64,000 nt of DNA, taken from positions 24,699,422 to 24,763,421 of the forward strand of contig NC_135141.1 of assembly GCF_051014445.1 (NCBI RefSeq), read 5' to 3'. Source of the DNA: Colletes latitarsis. Lineage: Eukaryota > Arthropoda > Insecta > Hymenoptera > Colletidae. The notes below the pieces were generated by a model, which did not search any database, was not told where the DNA came from, and worked only from the letters and a program-made list of their open reading frames with translations. Made by a program: the position numbers and the translations under genes. Below are positions 52,106 to 64,000 of the stretch, one piece after another (position 1 is the stretch's first letter; the number at the start of each line of letters is the position of its first letter).

Positions 52106-55100
52106 ATGTCAGAAATTAAAAGCAAGGAAACTGCCACGATGGAGGGTTGTCAAGAAGGGGGCGAAGAGGAAGGTACGATGGTTGCCGAGAGGGTCGAAGA
52201 TAAGGTCAGTATTCAACAGATCCTCGAGGGCATGACGAATGAATTTAACAAAAGCGTGAGTCCGATAAAAAATGCAGAAATTAATCGATCGGAGATGTCA
52301 GATCACGAGGAAGTTGAAAAACCGGTGGTGGCTCCTGACGAAGTTCCAGCAATCGAGTTGGAACCTGTCGAAAATAAGGATGAGGAGGTAGTTCCTACGA
52401 AACAAAATATTAGCCCTAGTCCAGTAGCAATAGACGAAAATCATAAAGAAGATGAGAATATTGGAAAACAAGAAATTTCGAAAAAAGATAGTAATGGAAT
52501 ACCGCGTATCGTTCTTACGTTTAGGACAATCGACGAGAATACCGATCATGGTAAAAAAACGAAGATATCAAGCTGTTCCTCCAACCTTACTTTAGTTCCT
52601 GATGAATTGGTAAATTGTGATCAGATTGGCGGTGTTTCTGTAAAGATCGAGAACTCTGATGAGAATTCTGATATTATTGAGAAATCGGACTCAGAGGAAG
52701 GTAAGGTGGAAGAACCACCCAAAGATACTGAAAACAAAGAACCAAAGATGGATACAGAAGACACAAGTGTAATAAAAGTTGATACTGAGGTAGTGACAGA
52801 AGTGAAAAACATAGTTTCTGAGGAAAAAGCAAAAGCTGATGAAGCAGATGTAACTGTAGAACCTGTAGAACCTGTAGAACCTGTAGAACAGGTGGATCAA
52901 GCAGACAACACAGTCCCCATTACTAGGAAGAGAAGAATAGGACGACCTAGATTAAGAGCACTTAGGTTTTTTATTTTCCTTCATCTCAAATATATAAAGT
53001 ATTGTGTGTGATATTTGTAAACATTCCATGACATTTTTAGTGACCAGACAGAAGAATCTCCAGGTCCTAAGCGTTCAGCAAGAAGATTGTGCAAAGAATC
53101 ATTGAAGAGTACAGTATTAGAGAGTGCAATGGCAAGAAAAGAAAAGTCTAATTATACAGAAGAAAATTTGCAGTTTAAAAAACAAAGGAAATATAATAAA
53201 CCAGGGAGGCCAAAGAAAGTGATCCCAGGAAAAGATCAGAATAAGCAAGCACAAAACAAGCCTCCTGATATACGTCAGGAAGTAGAGACTTCCATTACTG
53301 ATGGAAACAGCAGTTTTTCTGAGGTAAACACAACATTAGAATGTTCTAGAAATTCATCTATGTCAGAGAGTAATGCAAACGAAGCAATCTTGGATGAATC
53401 TCAAAATTTTTCATCCGACTTTGATGGTATGCCAAAATTGTCCCCTATGATAAAAAGCTCAGAATCACAAACAAAACTGAGTAACTCAATTGGCAGCCCC
53501 ACAAGCGATGATGCACCACTAACAGATATTGAAAAGCCATTTTTAAAACCTGCTACTGGTAGACCTAAGCGAGAGAGAGGTCGACCTAGAGGAAGTCAGG
53601 GTGCAAGGAAAATAGCAAAGGCAGATTTATTTGAAGGTACACAAAAGTAGGAGTGAATTCGTATTATTATATTGTGATATATAAAAATATTCCTTTTAGA
53701 TGGATCTGCATCGATAGCAGAAACAGGCAAAAACAATGATTATCCTGAAGGTAATAGTTCATATATTTTGTGATACACGTATCTTAAATAGAAGAGTTGT
53801 CTTCATTTGTACATACTTTATAGAAGGAACTGTACCTGCTAAAAGAACAAGGAGAAGCATGGCTCCAAGTCCCAGTCCTGCAGAAGGACAAGCTTCAAAG
53901 CCAGAATCAACAGCAATTATGAGTGAAGTTAGTATAATTGCATATATGTTTATTTATTTAATATGTTTACTATATTTCCTATTTGTAATATTTATATCTT
54001 TCAGCCATATGGTCAATCGATGCTATGTTTGTGTCAAATACGATCGCAACTCTATGTAACAATAACGGGTTCTGGAGCACCGTTGTATTGTACCGCGATA
54101 GATTCTATTGACAATAGATTGGTAGGATGCTGCAACGAGGTGGATAGCAACGATGTTGCAATGAGAAGACCTAGTACTCGTGTTCCGTTTATAATTTTGT
54201 GTCGAATGCACAAGGAGAGACTGCTCAGACACAATTGTTGTCCTTCTTGTGGACTGTTTTGTTCCCAAGGAAGGTTCGTGCAGTGCGTTAATGGTCACCA
54301 ATATCACCGTGAATGTGAAGTTTATCCAAATAAAAAAGGGGTATGTCCACATTGTGGAAGTGAAAGTACCGCGTACGATGTAATGATTACCATGAGTGGT
54401 CTACGAAAACCTGTATTCATTCCTACTCGTAAAAAATTTTCGAAACTGCCTTCCGCAAAAATAAGTTTGCCCGGGAAAGGTGACAATACAAAATTGGCAG
54501 AGCGTCCCCCAAGTCCTTTGATTCAACCCGATGTTATTAAAATACCTGAACCATCTGTTCATTCTGAGAGACCAGAACGTTACACTATCATGAGTCTTTA
54601 CACATCTGTAAAAAATGGCGATTTAGAGAAGTTGGTTAACGTTTTAGGTAGATTATCATATTGACTTTACTTTCATTTTTAGTTGATGATATATTAATAA
54701 ATTAATAAATTGTGATGTTTCAGCATGTGGCTACAATGCAAACCATACATTCCGCGATTATGCTCATAGAACTGGACTCCATATAGCCGCGGATAAGGGT
54801 CACTTATCTTGTGTACATGTATTGGTACAAGCTGGTGCTCAATTAGACGTGATGGATAGAAATCAGTTAACTCCTCTAATGCTAGCTGCTAGCAAGGGCA
54901 AAGCTGATGTAGTAAAATACTTAATAAGAATAGGTGCTGATGTTACATTGAAAGGAGAAGATGGTATGACCGCTTTGCATATGGCTGCCAAATCTGGTCA
55001 TTTGGAAGTTTGTCGGATTATTTTGACGGAATGTAAAGCGCCAAGAACATTAGTAGGTAATGAATTTTGGTCATACTATATACTGCTTAATTTAGTTCAA

Positions 55101-57146
55101 TGATATATATCACAATAATTAACGTTAACCGGTTAGATTCGGTGGACGATGGTGGGTGGACGAGTTTAATTTGGGCATGTGAATTTTGTCATGCCGATGT
55201 AGCACGATTTTTGATTGACAAAAAATGCGATCCTTTAATTCGAGACGCGGAACAGAATATAGCATTGCATTGGAGTGCTTTCAGTGGAAGTTCAGAAATT
55301 ACAGAAATGCTTCTTAATGAAGGTTGCGATGTGAATGCTGTTAACGTTCACGGCGACACGCCTTTGTAAGTTACATAATGTCTCCATTTTTTTCTGTAAT
55401 ATGTGTAAAAATCTCAACTTTATCATCTTTCACATATGATAGACATATAGCTGCGAGACAAGATCAGTATGCAGTTAGCGTTCTGTTATTAGCTCGAGGT
55501 GCCAAGATAGGTGAAGTTAATACTGCTGGAGAAACAGCAGTGCATTGTTGTACGAACGATGGAGATACTATGTCTGCTTTAAGATTAAATGCCAAAGTTA
55601 ATGAACTTTCGGAACATATGTGGGAAAAAACAGTAAAAATTTTAACTAAGTGACTATCAAGTTTAATGTACCTTTATCTTTGATTGAACAATGTTTGTAA
55701 ACTGTACTTAATCATCTACCTTTACAGTGATATTTCACGCGGTAAAGAAACAAATCCGATTCAATGCGTTAATGGATATGATTCCGAAGATAAGCCTACA
55801 GATTTCCTGTACGTGACTGAGAATTGTTTTACTAGTAGTATAAATGTTGATCGCACTATAACGTCTTTACAGTCTTGTCGATGTGAAGACAATTGCAGTT
55901 CAGAAAAGTGTTTGTGTGGAAATATAAGTTTAAGGTGTTGGTACGACGAAGAAGGAAAACTAATTCCAGAATTTAATTATACAGGTACATTAAATCTGTA
56001 CCTCGAGTATTAAATTCAGGACGTTTACAAATATGAATTAATATTTTTCATTTAGACCCTCCGATGTTGTTCGAGTGCAATCCAGCGTGCGACTGTAATC
56101 GTATAACGTGTAATAATAGAGTTGTTCAACATGGTTTGACGCAAAGATTCCAATTATTTAGAACGCAAGGAAAAGGTTGGGGTCTTCGAACATTGCGACA
56201 CATTCCCAAAGGTTCCTATGTATGTGAATATGTGGGCGAGATCATTTCCGATTCTGAAGCTGATCATCGAGAAGACGATTCATACCTTTTCGATTTAGAT
56301 AACAGAGTAAGTATCGAGTATTTTACATACACATTGGTTTATTGAGCACAGTGCAAAGTGAAAAGTCATTCTATTCGTATTTTTGTATTCATACAGGATG
56401 GCGAAACCTATTGTATCGATGCGAGACGATATGGAAATATTGCTCGTTTTATAAACCATTCTTGTGCGCCTAATCTCTTGCCAGTGCGAGTGTTCGTTGA
56501 GCATCAAGATTTGCACTTTCCTAGGATAGCATTTTTCGCGAATCGCGAGATCGAGGCGGACGAAGAGCTCGGGTATGTTACAAAAAAAAGAAAAACAACT
56601 GATGCGCGAAAATCACAATACTTGTACACATTAGAAAATAGTGTCACATGCTAATTTTCTTTAGTTAATAAACCATTTTATGTTTGGTTTTGGTGGGTTA
56701 ATCGTTATCGCTGGTAGTTAGTTTCTTTGCCTTGTTCTTTCTTAAAATCCTAGTTGGCTTTCTGTGTCGGGGTGGATTTAAAATCGTCATTGTATTTTTC
56801 CTTTTCACTGATTAGTTTCGAGGATGGTAAGTTTGGAAATTCGTATTTATTTTAAACAGAGAAGAATGTATTATCGAGACGTCTACTTTTCAAGCAATCG
56901 TCACAAGGAACAGTTGTTAATGCTAACATCGATTTTCATTAACTTCATTCAATTTATCATCGAAGATCAATCGGAATTTTTGCCTTCAGCTTCGATTATG
57001 GGGAGAAATTCTGGATAATAAAATGCAAGTCATTCACGTGTACCTGTGGAGCCGATAACTGCCGATACTCCGAGAAGACTATACAAGTTACATTGGACAA
57101 CTACCGTAGAAAAATACAGCAAGAAGAAATGCTGGCAGCTCAATAG
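52106..57146 (+). CDS. G9a: Histone-lysine N-methyltransferase EHMT / G9a
   Basis: G9a-type enzymes mono- and dimethylate histone H3 Lys9 in euchromatin. Exons: 52106-52965, 53041-53636, 53700-53750, 53824-53927, 54005-54647, 54724-55056, 55137-55365, 55443-55649, 55728-55984, 56056-56306, 56397-56572, 56990-57146. They sum to 3864 nt, 1287 residues. The N-terminus is acidic and disordered. AT-hook-like GRPR/GRPK motifs lie at about 279, 341 and 459-475. A cysteine-rich ring-like region covers 537-660. Ankyrin repeats span about 735-1000, with the methyl-lysine-reading aromatic motif GWTSLIWACEF. Pre-SET cysteines (SCRCEDNCSSEKC, CNPACDCN) precede the SET domain, with RFINHSCAPN (NHSC at 1197-1200) and FDYGEKFW. 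Post-SET is CTCGADNCR. All required catalytic motifs are present. Confidence 0.97.
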
Positions 57147-58204
57147 TCGTAAAACAATTTAGCTAATTTTATGTTAATATATCTTAATTATCACTTTAAT
57201 GTTCTTCCTTCTTTTTACGCGAAGTTTTTAATTGAGAATTTTCCAAATCTCGATTGGCGCGATCTTCGTAAGTGGATCGTAAAGTTGAAAGAGTACAAGT
57301 ACAAACGGTGGTGGGATTCAGATATGTTGCGAGGATTGTTTAAAAGGATCTGACGTTTTTTTATTTTAACTAAGAAGGAATTACGCTTTGTCTCTTCGAG
57401 TTCGCGAAGTCAAATGTTCATATTAATAATTTGTTCATACCTCTCTATCATGTCGATTATTTTCCTAAGACGAATAGATTGTATGAGATGTGCCACTTTA
57501 CAACTTTTCTTTTTTTTTTTTTTTTTAGAAAAGTAATAATGTGCATAATATAAAACTATTATATAGTTTTCGTACGCGATGTACAGACTGTAAAGAAGTG
57601 TGTGTTAAATGTAACTACTATAGTTTTGCAAATGAAGTGAGTGTTAGGTAAAAGGGTAAAAGTAAACTAATCGATATATATATTGAGTGCAAGTACAGTA
57701 TGTTCGAAACTTGTAACGAATTTCATATTACGAATAAAGTTACGAGTTGTATGTTCGCTTATTCAGTTTTAGAGGGTGAATCGTTTACGAGTGTTCGATT
57801 TATTGCGAACAGTTTAGAATATAAGAGTACACCCTTTTGTACAAACCATTGATTTTTTTGTATAATAAAAGAGATGTAGTTCTTTTTAATATAATACTGT
57901 AGTTGCTTTGAATATACCTGGTTCTACAAACTGTTTGGTTTTTAAAATTTTATCTTATCAGTGTCATTATAGGTTCAAATTATTACTATAACCTGATATT
58001 GCATGCTTTTTTATTGTTTCATGTCACTTGCTACTAGTGCTAGCAACAGTAAACCGATGCCTGAGGAAACTGCCCCTCCACTTACGTATATTAATGCATA
58101 GCCACGTTTATGTGAGCTGCATTTTGGACAATTTCGGGAATTCGAGAAAGAAGGCGAATGTAAGCCTTCCTTCTCGTCCTCGAAATAGCTGAAATCTTTC
58201 AACG
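57147..58204. other. EHMT 3' UTR and flank
   Basis: This is an AT-rich 3' flank. A minus-strand open frame at 58011-58217 ends in a hydrophobic stretch, but no start or splice context supports it as a gene. Confidence 0.5.
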
Positions 58205-58352
58205 ACCTTTCACTCAATGTATTTTTTCAACCCATTTTTCTGGGATATCGAGACCCCATTACCAGTTTCCTGTTACTTCCCTTCCATAGTCAACTCACAT
58301 GTATTTACGCACACACTACAGCTGTCTGCCCATCAATACTAATTCAGTGAAT
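58205..58352 (+). repeat. Dispersed direct repeat, copy A
   Basis: This segment, from TTTCACTCAATGTATTTTTT to ACTAATTCAGTGAA, recurs at 59673-59848 at roughly 80% identity by eye. It is noncoding and of unknown origin. Confidence 0.7.
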
Positions 58353-58930
58353 AGTTTCTCAACTGACCGCCATCCATGAGAAGAGGACGTTAAAATCACC
58401 TTCGAATTTTCAGGTCGGTATGGCAGTCAGATTGGACCACAAAAGTCCATTAGGTGAAAGGTGTACTCGTATATCTCGTGTATACTTCGCATATCATCAA
58501 AAGAAAACCGGCAGCTTGGAATGTTTATTGTACTTTTTTACAATTGCGATTTTTACCTAGGGTAGCCTCGACCGCACGGTATCAACAAAATTATTCAACT
58601 CTTACAAGTATCCCCTTACATTTTAAGGGGATCCTTGTAAGGAGACTTTAATGGGTCGTTGGTTATTCGCTTGTCAACAATGGTTAGGTAACGGTCATCG
58701 ATGGTCAACAGTGAGGCTGACATCAAGATCAAAGGTCCAGGAATGGCCAAGAGGTAGAACCAACCGAAATAGTTCTTCCGTAGACCAGACGGTCTTTGAC
58801 TGTCAACTCTGTCTTTGCGTCTTCCCACTCTTCCACCTTAGGAAGAGGTATATGGAGAGTCACTGCTAATATACTCTTTCAGTACCCCTAAGACTTCCAG
58901 GGGGATCGGGTTTCGCGAATTAGAGGGCAT
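58353..58930. other. Spacer, no gene seen
   Basis: Short overlapping open frames only. A short imperfect inverted repeat around 58608-58640 is centred on TTTTAAGGGGAT. Confidence 0.4.
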
Positions 58931-59051
58931 ACCTCTGACCATTGGTGACCAGAACTGACCAGGAGTGACCACTACTGACCGGTGCTGACCACTACTGGCC
59001 AGCACTGACCACTACTGACCGGTGCTGACCACTACTGACCAGTGCCGGACC
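58931..59051 (+). repeat. Decamer tandem repeat with TGACC every 10 bp
   Basis: About twelve consecutive 10-bp units end in TGACC (one GGACC, one TGGCC), for example ACTACTGACC and GGTGCTGACC. The alternation of these two units gives a 20-bp higher-order period in the central part. The array is noncoding. Confidence 0.9.
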
Positions 59052-59672
59052 GTGATGAATAACGGTAGGAATCGGTGAGTTACATGTGATTTTTATTCTT
59101 CCGGCCCCCATGTAGGACGAAAGGTCCTAATCGACATGAGTGAATGGTTGTATACGTGCTTTCTTTGGCAAGTGTAATGATCGCGGGTATATTGTTTTAT
59201 CTTCGGAGATAAACGAATTTAGATGTATAGTTAGGCAGGTGTTTGGTTCTCTATATTAACCATTATATTAGGCAGACAATATTTTGGTCTAATTCTCTAT
59301 TTTGTTAATGAGCATTTACGGGCAAATTCTTTCGCTGGTTGCACTTTGGTTTGTTGTTTCATCTGTGATCGTTGGTAACAAAAAATTTTTATTAATGGAG
59401 AGTGGTTGGGATTCGGTTAGGGCGGGTCTCCATTCGCAGCAACCTCCACGTGGTGAGACCTGGGTAATATTATTTACCGTTTAATTAATAATCGTATCAC
59501 TCTTAGCAGGGCAGTGCAATTATTAATTAAAAACTGAATAATATTAGCAAATTGGCTGTGATCCACCTTGCATAGGTCATCATAAATATAGAGCTTCTTC
59601 GCTAGGTTAGTTTTGATTCTCATTGATTCATCAAAGATTCTAGAGTATTGTCACAGACGAGGTATACGAGTA
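59052..59672. other. Spacer, no gene seen
   Basis: AT-rich sequence between the decamer array and repeat copy B, without exon or RNA gene evidence. Confidence 0.4.
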
Positions 59673-59848
59673 GATCTTTCACGCAATGTATTTTTCGGCC
59701 CATTTTATGGGATCTCGAAACCCTGTTACCATTTTCGCGTCATTCGTAACGTTACCAACAAATTTAGAAATGAATTTCAATCCCTGCATAGTCAATTCAC
59801 ATGTATTCACGCACACGCTGTCTGCCCATCGATACTAATTCAGTGAAC
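59673..59848 (+). repeat. Dispersed direct repeat, copy B
   Basis: Same sequence family and orientation as 58205-58352. It carries an insertion of about 50 bp in its centre, between GTTACCATTT and TGCATAGTCAA, and loses four bases in the CACACGCTGTCTGCC part. Confidence 0.7.
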
Positions 59849-60589
59849 ATTCTATACTTGGGCTGTGTAAGAAATAAGTTTTCTATGTTTATTACCTTCG
59901 GTGGTTCTGTTGCACAAAGTTCGCAGAACCACCGTTCCGAAAGTGCAGTGTGCGCTGCAACACGTTTCGTTTCCGAAGTCAGTACTTCAGTTCACATTCA
60001 CGGTTGTTCGACTGTCGGTCATACTTCAGTTTCAATAGAATGCAAACGAACCATACGAAAAATACGAAAGATGCGAACTAGGTTATGAAGTACCTGTTAC
60101 ATTTCTGTAATTCTGAACTAGATCTGAAATATATTTCAACAAGTAGGCTCAATGCAATGCTTACGGCGCCGTTTGCGTGTAGCGTTGCATCGAAAGAATC
60201 CTCGCAAGAACAATCGAGAAATAGTTTGTACGTGTCGTTTGTTTTAAGCACCTATTAAAGTTTGTAATATTCATCCGATATTTGCAACATACCCGATTAA
60301 CAGACGCCTTGCTTCTCGTAGGTGTAAACCGGTCGTCGAGTCCTATCCACGTATTCCTACTCCTTTGTCCTTGAAAAAAGTCTCACACACAATATCACAA
60401 TTCACCACTCACCAGCACTTCGGTTTTTCACCAGCACTAGACACCGATTAGACGCGAATTCCGCCGATTGAAACAGTATGTTGTGCTCGCCCTTGAAACG
60501 ACGAAAGATGAGATTACGCGATTAACAAAATTTAACGGCCGCGTAAAAATTGTAGTACGAAAGGACGATCGAGGAGACTGACCAGTCCG
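59849..60589. other. Upstream flank of the right-edge gene
   Basis: Mixed-composition sequence without a coding exon. CpG content rises from about 60150 towards the promoter. Confidence 0.4.
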
Positions 60590-61100
60590 CGCGCTGATTG
60601 GCGGAGGGGGAACGGAACTGGCGGCGCAGGGGGCGCTGCATCGGACGGTGATTGGTCGTGGCGGTCGGGGTAGTCGAAATTCAAGCGAAGAAGCGGCAGT
60701 TAGTGTAGCGACCGTCGAGCGCTTGCAAGCGCTATACGTAGCTGCGTAGAATCATAGTGTCGTTTCGTTTTTTCGTTTAATCGTTACGCGTTGCACTCTC
60801 GCGCGAGTATTTCACTCGGTCGTCCCGCGTTCGCGTTCCTTTCTCGCCTCTTTTTCGGTTTCTCGTCACGATTCGCGCGGGTCCACGCTCTCTCGTTTTC
60901 CCGTTTTAAACGCGGATAACAGGGCCGAGTATATCGCGTCGACGCGATGACATATCGCGGCGTTACGGTGACATGTTCTGTGACAGTGAATTAGTGCTGG
61001 TGAGTGTCATCGAGGAGCGATTACTATGATGACCAGCTGACGGATAGATTCCTCTTCCACGTCCCTACGGCGTCAACGGGGTTGCCACAGGTACTGGAAG
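60590..61100 (+). promoter_or_regulatory. CpG-rich promoter and probable non-coding first exon
   Basis: Two inverted CCAAT boxes (GATTGG) lie at 60596-60601 and 60650-60655. They are followed by CpG-dense sequence and an initiator-like GCAGTTAGTG near 60690-60700. At 61101 a GTGAGC donor follows CTGGAAG. Upstream ATGs are closed quickly, for example ATGATGACCAGCTGA. I infer a 5' UTR exon whose coding part lies beyond the window. Confidence 0.5.
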
Positions 61101-64000
61101 GTGAGCTTTACATTTTACTTCGTAACTATGTCGCACTGTTTCTACTTTTCTTTTTTATTATTCGATAGCTTCAATTCGAGAAGAAATACTGTAACTTTCG
61201 AAATACTTTTGTCTCTAGAGTTTCAGAATTGTTATATTTTCCATGTTTTTACTATATCGGTTTCGTATCGATTCTATATCAGACCTAATATTTTAGAATC
61301 TAATTTGATTACACAATTTTATTTTTACTCTCTTCGACGACCACTAAAAGTCTCTCGCGTTGTTCGCGGTCAAAGTTTTTTAATACTTCTAGAAACTTTG
61401 TCGATTAAAGGAATCTACAATTAATATTGTGGTTTAGTGAATCGAAGCTGCGGCCTGGACTGGGGTCGAAATCTTCCTGTTGGACAGGATTTTTTGCATT
61501 TGTTCGTCGAGCATCGATTTCTTATCGATAAAATAAAACTGTGCTCGTTAGAAACCCTTTCTAGTAGTTGCAATATTGGGTCAAACATTTATAATAATTA
61601 TAATATTCACTGGGTAGAAATTTGCGGAAGACACAATGTGAGTTAGGTTAATGAGATGAAGTGGTATTTTTGAAAGTTCGAGTTTCAGAAAAAAATCGAT
61701 TCGGTTGCACAGAATATTAACGAAATTGTATACTCGTATGTAGAGCAGAAAGATCGAAGGTTGCATGTAAATTTACGTGGGAAAGTAGCACGTTACATAA
61801 CATACGTGTCTTGGGATGAGCATTAAAATCATGTTATAGATAGGGAAAAGATATTTTAATAAGTCTTCTCAAGGTCTGCAACCTTGCAAAAATTATTCGA
61901 CCCCCCCAAATTCCACTTACTAACAATAATAATCTATAATAATGTTTAGAACCAAGGGTCGAACGAAACAGTAAACCTTTAATTTATTAAATAGTATGCA
62001 TACGAAAAAAGCTTCTGAAATTTGTGCACACGAAAAAATCATCGCGTGGGAAGGTCGATCCTGGAATTTTGAGCAGTATTGGGTCATTTCAGCCAGCAGA
62101 AACTTTCGACAGTCTGTGCCCTTAACCCAGGCCTGACCTTTCCTCCGTCTACATCGTATCCATTCGCAGACTAGTTTTCGCGAAATTAGTCGAAAGCAAT
62201 CCTTCTGACCTGAACAATGTTCCCCGTCATCTTTTGTTGCTCGTTGCACGCGTTCGACAAAGAGTTCGTACGTCATATTATCGCTCGAAACGCGAAAAGC
62301 AGAGACTTTGTCGCAAGAGAAAAGAGGAACGGAAAAATTGGATGCTCGTTCCTTGGAATCGAGTCCAGTTTCGCGATCGTTAAACGTTCACCGCAAAAGT
62401 TTATCGTTTCTCCGTTTCCCGATCGAGTTCGAATCGTTGGATCCGTGGAGACGTTGTGTCTCGGTGGACGGTCAATCCGCGTTCCGATTTTCATGAATTA
62501 ATTCGCTTTCAATCGAAACAGAAGCTTTCATCTCCCCCGGGGACGAAGTTCCTCCCAGTTTTCCAGCGATTTCTTTCGGTGGCTAATTATTTAGATCGCT
62601 AGATTTTTATTATCCCCGATAAAACGTCGATGTTTCTTCGTCTCAGTCAAGATGGAAGATTTACTAAATCGTTGGACGTATCGTTATTGATCCCCTGTTG
62701 TTGCGTTTCACTTTTTTCCAGAGTTGAACGCCGCCTGTAAACAGGTATACGCAAACCAGCTTCCACAAAGTACACACTCCGCTTGGAAAAGTTTACCAAC
62801 GGAGGCGTATTCCGCTTGAATTTTCCGCTCTGTTCTAGAATTACCGATGGGAGTATTTCCTTTACGACGATACAAAAGGAGCATGGAAAAACCACGGAAA
62901 ATACCCGTCGATTTCTCCCACTAATTGATATTTCCTCGTACTTCGTTCCGAAGTCGTCCGTATTTGTAAACTTATTTCTAGTATATTAAAATTAATTGAA
63001 ACGTTCGAGATCGTAGCAATACATTATTCAACGCGACACAGTCGAGACTCATAATTAATGTAGATTTGCAACATGCATGATCCCTTACTCCGCTTGAAAA
63101 TTAAAATTAGCTTCTGCTCGCGACTTCGCCTGTTGAACGTCGGTTTTAAAATCCGTTAATGGGTACTGATTTATGAACGAAACGCAAACGGGAAGTTCGT
63201 TTACGAATCTGAAACTTTCATTCGTTCTTTCGCGAACCAAAATTCACAATAAAAAAAAAAACGGAACGCAGACAGTTCTTTATCGCTAATTTTGCCTGAT
63301 GCAAATTTCGGTGGCTCAGTTTTGCCCGCATTTCGGATCTTCGAAATTGACAATTGTATGCACAAACTTCGTCGATATTTACTGTTGATCTACGCGATCT
63401 AAACTGGGCCAATAGTTACTCAAACGTAGTTTCTACGGGTAGAAGACATCAAAGTACACCGAATACTCCCCCTTGGAGCTGTTATTATCAGGAAATCAGA
63501 GCAATAATATCATTGTTCTATCAGAAACTTCTCGAATTAATTAGTCAAAAACTAAGTCGAATTTAATTTTGAAGATAAATCCTCCGAATCAGGGTTGCCA
63601 TTTTGATTTATTTGCACAGTGTTCTCTATTCACGACGCGAGAGACGCGTTGGCGTGGATCGAGGAAAATGTCGCGCGTACTTTTACGTCGATCTTTTCGA
63701 AGGGTCGCCACGAAACTGTTCCCGATCGGGGAAATGTCACATCGACGGCTTTTCGTCCCTTTTGCGTACGCTTCGAGAGACCGTTAAAAGGAATATCGGT
63801 TGCTTCGGTCTCGATATTTCACGCGAGAGGCTGCGGAGTACCGGTTTAACGTCTCAACTTTCTTTACATTCTCGCTAATGCAGTATCCTAACCGAAAAGG
63901 GTCGCGAAATCGCGTCGATTTGTCCTGGAATAGCCCACGTCCTTCTCGTTTCCAATTCAAAGCCTATATTTTATAACGTTAAAATGACTCCACTCGATTT
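61101..64000. other. Probable first intron of the right-edge gene
   Basis: Open frames are short, overlap on both strands and show no domain. No RNA gene is recognisable. If the 61101 donor is real this is intron running past the edge. Confidence 0.4.

Noticed and set aside
56573..56989. Open frames between the last two EHMT exons
   Set aside because: This is the last intron; a GTATGT donor and TTCAG acceptor join the SET domain in phase.
58011..58217. Minus-strand frame ending in a transmembrane-like segment
   Set aside because: It has only a non-ATG start after a stop and no upstream exon. Its best stretch recurs near 19.1 kb with changes not concentrated at third codon positions, so it looks like a noncoding repeat.
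1..64000. CRISPR arrays, operons, bacterial or viral systems
   Set aside because: The genes are spliced eukaryotic genes. No spaced direct-repeat array, phage or retroviral coding region was recognised; the decamer array has no unique spacers.

Overview
The window is eukaryotic and insect-like, most probably from a hymenopteran such as a bee. Compact multi-exon genes have introns of about 60-100 nt, introns and 3' ends are AT-rich, and a long CpG-rich gene-poor block surrounds a homeobox gene. The recognisable proteins (Sec16, Sec22, BCD1, ZGPAT, an ABCF1-type ABC protein, hemipterous/MKK7, EHMT/G9a) read as insect orthologues. Species assignment is inference. All exon models were built by hand from splice sites, reading phase and family knowledge; no transcript or database was consulted.

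Layout. 2-10660 (-): Sec16, the ER exit-site scaffold, about 19 coding exons. 10661-13104: divergent spacer holding a palindrome of about 1.07 kb with CTCF-like motifs. 13105-14286 (+): Sec22 R-SNARE. 15069-16597 (-): BCD1/ZNHIT6, box C/D snoRNP assembly. 16794-18989 (-): ZGPAT, a CCCH plus G-patch protein. 19413-19485 (+): tRNA-Met. 20083-20229: a TTAA-bounded MITE. 24165-26138 (-): an NK-like/Bar-related homeobox gene inside a gene-poor block of about 20 kb that also holds two U6 snRNA genes (-) at 29.0 and 29.8 kb. 39783-41960 (-): an adenylate kinase 8-like gene with degenerate P-loops and an apparent one-base frameshift. 42360-44567 (+): ABCF1. 45430-49797 (+): hemipterous/MKK7. 52106-57146 (+): EHMT/G9a H3K9 methyltransferase. 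57147-60590: repeats. About 60590-61100 (+): CpG-rich CCAAT promoter and probable non-coding first exon of a gene continuing past the right edge.

How genes relate. Sec16 and Sec22 act at successive steps of ER-Golgi transport and are arranged head to head around the palindrome, so shared regulation is plausible. AK8-like and ABCF1 are also head to head, 399 bp apart. The remaining genes (snoRNP assembly, G-patch regulator, JNK-pathway kinase, histone methyltransferase) are unrelated housekeeping or signalling genes.

Most interesting signals: the Sec22-proximal palindrome with clustered CTCF-like motifs; a 285-codon open extension of a 33-nt Sec16 exon; a frame-preserving 24-nt candidate microexon and a separate alternative terminal exon in hep; and the AK8-like protein that lacks the P-loop lysine in both kinase domains.
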